Positions 5,067 through 5,817 of a DNA stretch of 5,817 bases are shown here, piece by piece (positions within the stretch are counted from its first letter, which is position 1; each line of letters opens with the position of its first letter). The notes under the pieces were generated by a model, which made no database searches, was not told where the DNA came from, and worked only from the letters and a program-made list of their open reading frames with translations. The stretch covers positions 1 to 5,817 of the forward strand of contig CAJOKY010000169.1 in assembly GCA_905235425.1 (NCBI GenBank). The letters run 5' to 3'. Made by a program: the position numbers and the translations under genes. Source of the DNA: an uncultured Selenomonadaceae bacterium. GTDB lineage: Bacteria; Bacillota; Negativicutes; Selenomonadales; Selenomonadaceae.

Positions 5067-5534
5067 ATGAGTAAAATTTTAATCACGTATTTTTCTACAA
5101 GCGGCACAACTGCAAAAGTTGCAAACAATTTGGCAGATGCTTTAAAAGCCGATATTTTTGAGATTAAGCCTAAAATTCCCTATCAACGCGCAGATTTGGA
5201 TTGGAACAATAAAAATTCGCGCAGTACCGTTGAAATGAACGATATCAACGCGCGTCCTGAAATTGCCGCCCCTGCCGACATTGCAAACTACGACACGATT
5301 TTTGTAGGTTTTCCTATTTGGTGGTATACTGCGCCGCGAATCATCAACACCTTTTTTGAAAGTGCCGATTTTTCCGGCAAGAAAGTCTATCTCTTCGCAA
5401 CGTCCGGCGGCAGTGGTCTCGGCAATACCGTTGCAACGCTGAAAAAGAATTGTCCCGCGATTGTCGAAGGCAAAATGTTAAATCGCGCCTCTGTCAACGA
5501 AATGAAAAATTGGATTGATACTTTGTCACTCTAA
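5067..5534 (+). CDS. Flavodoxin-family protein
   Basis: The 155-residue cytoplasmic protein has normal length for a short-chain flavodoxin-like fold binding FMN. These proteins act as low-potential electron carriers or as NAD(P)H-linked reductases. The FMN phosphate loop is S10-T-S-G-T-T15 after the first strand (K-I-L-I-T-Y-F). The strand D-T-I-F-V-G-F-P83-I-W85-W86-Y supplies the aromatic residues near the isoalloxazine ring. The loop T112-S-G-G-S-G-L-G119 is the third flavin-contacting region. The PIWW and TSGGSGxG signatures fit the Flavodoxin_4 group (PF12682) better than classical electron-transfer flavodoxins. It lies after a terminator, so it is probably transcribed on its own, but I could not find a convincing promoter between 5001 and 5050. 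The redox partner is not shown. Confidence 0.9.
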   Translation: MSKILITYFSTSGTTAKVANNLADALKADIFEIKPKIPYQRADLDWNNKNSRSTVEMNDINARPEIAAPADIANYDTIFVGFPIWWYTAPRIINTFFESADFSGKKVYLFATSGGSGLGNTVATLKKNCPAIVEGKMLNRASVNEMKNWIDTLSL

Positions 5535-5565
5535 AATAATTTCTTCCCGTCCAAAATAAAAAATG

Positions 5566-5574
5566 TGATATAAT
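5566..5574 (+). promoter_or_regulatory. Extended -10 promoter for a probable small RNA
   Basis: TGATATAAT is a perfect extended -10 (TGnTATAAT). The -35 region is weak (best TTCCCG at 5544-5549, spacing 19), which the extended element tolerates. Transcription should start near 5581. Confidence 0.6.
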
Positions 5575-5580
5575 TTGTCG

Positions 5581-5763
5581 GTGTCGTAAACGGCAGGCGG
5601 TCTAGTTTTCTTGGTGCTTTGCACAAAAGTAACCGCCTAACTTCCCCAAGCAAAGGCGGCATTTAATGTTGTTTATTTAAGCGTTAAGCCTATATGAGGG
5701 GCAGACCGTTTGCCTTCTTCGCATTAAACGCTCCGTATAAACGCGGGGCGTTTTCTAGTTTTT
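5581..5763 (+). ncRNA. Probable structured small RNA, family not identified
   Basis: About 175 nt lie between an extended -10 promoter and an intrinsic terminator, with no credible reading frame. A 12-bp closing stem joins 5592-5603 to 5703-5714 (two G-U pairs, otherwise Watson-Crick). Inside are a hairpin at 5610-5629 (CTT/AAG plus GTGC/GCAC, loop TTT) and a hairpin at 5633-5659 (CCGCCT/AGGCGG, then CTT/AAG, loop CCCC). An A/T-rich arm follows. The CCCC loop (5644-5647) could pair with GGGG (5698-5701) to form a pseudoknot. Size and a long closing stem recall 6S RNA, but I could not build the single-rod fold with central bubble that defines it. The SRP RNA, tmRNA and RNase P signatures I know are missing. 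A riboswitch is possible, since the gene downstream is out of view, but the terminator ends the transcript just after the structure. Confidence 0.55.
5726..5763 (+). terminator. Intrinsic terminator of the small RNA
   Basis: AAACGCTCCG (5726-5735) pairs with CGGGGCGTTT (5744-5753) over 10 bp with one T-G wobble and an 8-nt loop. TTTT (5751-5754) follows and, after CTAG, a further T5 (5759-5763). It begins 12 nt after the closing stem of the RNA ends. Confidence 0.8.
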
Positions 5764-5817
5764 CAAAAAAAAAATATTTCTTTCTTGTCAAGATTTTAAT
5801 TTTTAATTGAAGTTTCT

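Noticed and set aside
5581..5763. 6S RNA as a firm assignment for the structured RNA
   Set aside because: Length and closing stem fit, but a single rod with a large central bubble could not be formed. Two independent hairpins fold better, and no diagnostic primary sequence was recognised.
5694..5810. A 38-codon frame starting ATG 5694 within the small RNA
   Set aside because: It has no ribosome binding site, runs through the intrinsic terminator and A10 tract, and encodes a biased Phe/Lys-rich peptide.
5785..5813. TTGTCA at 5785 as a -35 of a promoter reading out of the window
   Set aside because: The -10 position at the correct spacing (TGAAGT) is poor and the window ends before any gene could support it.
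1..5817. CRISPR array, insertion sequence, phage or defence genes
   Set aside because: No spaced direct repeats, transposase, integrase or known defence motifs are seen. The only arrays are the 7-bp tandem repeat and the hairpin element.

Overview
The window is a dense, entirely plus-strand stretch of bacterial chromosome with moderately low GC. Strong AGGAGG-type ribosome binding sites, TTG starts, short A/T-flanked intrinsic terminators and the gene families point to a Firmicute. The set of an AMIN-domain amidase, a GerMN lipoprotein, a Cof-type HAD phosphatase and a small NrdD-tail protein most resembles Negativicutes (Selenomonas/Veillonella-like anaerobes). That placement is inference from family and style, not from a marker gene.

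Layout. (1) Positions 2-316 are the 3' end of an MscS-type mechanosensitive channel gene. (2) Positions 317-524 hold a compound hairpin element that looks like a dispersed intergenic repeat, then a possible extended -10 promoter and a small dyad. (3) Positions 525-815 encode a 96-residue protein ending in the glycyl-radical motif of class III ribonucleotide reductase, followed by a good intrinsic terminator. (4) Positions 940-4949 look like one operon of six genes with overlaps or gaps of 25-34 bp: a two-helix membrane miniprotein, a Cof-type HAD phosphatase, a ComEC-like metallo-beta-lactamase-fold lipoprotein, a DUF3006 protein overlapping it by 28 bp, an exported AMIN plus Amidase_3 cell-wall amidase, and a GerMN lipoprotein. 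It closes with an intrinsic terminator. (5) Positions 5020-5051 are a 7-bp tandem repeat directly before the ribosome binding site of a flavodoxin gene (5067-5534). (6) Positions 5535-5817 have no convincing protein gene. They carry an extended -10 promoter, about 175 nt that folds into a closed multi-hairpin structure, and an intrinsic terminator: a probable small structured RNA that I could not assign to a family.

How the genes fit together. The middle operon is largely a cell-envelope set: three products carry export signals, and one of these cleaves peptidoglycan. The MBL lipoprotein and DUF3006 protein form a recurrent pair of unknown function. The NrdD-tail protein and the flavodoxin fit an anaerobic redox lifestyle.

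The two items most worth a second look are the stand-alone glycyl-radical-like protein and the unassigned structured RNA.
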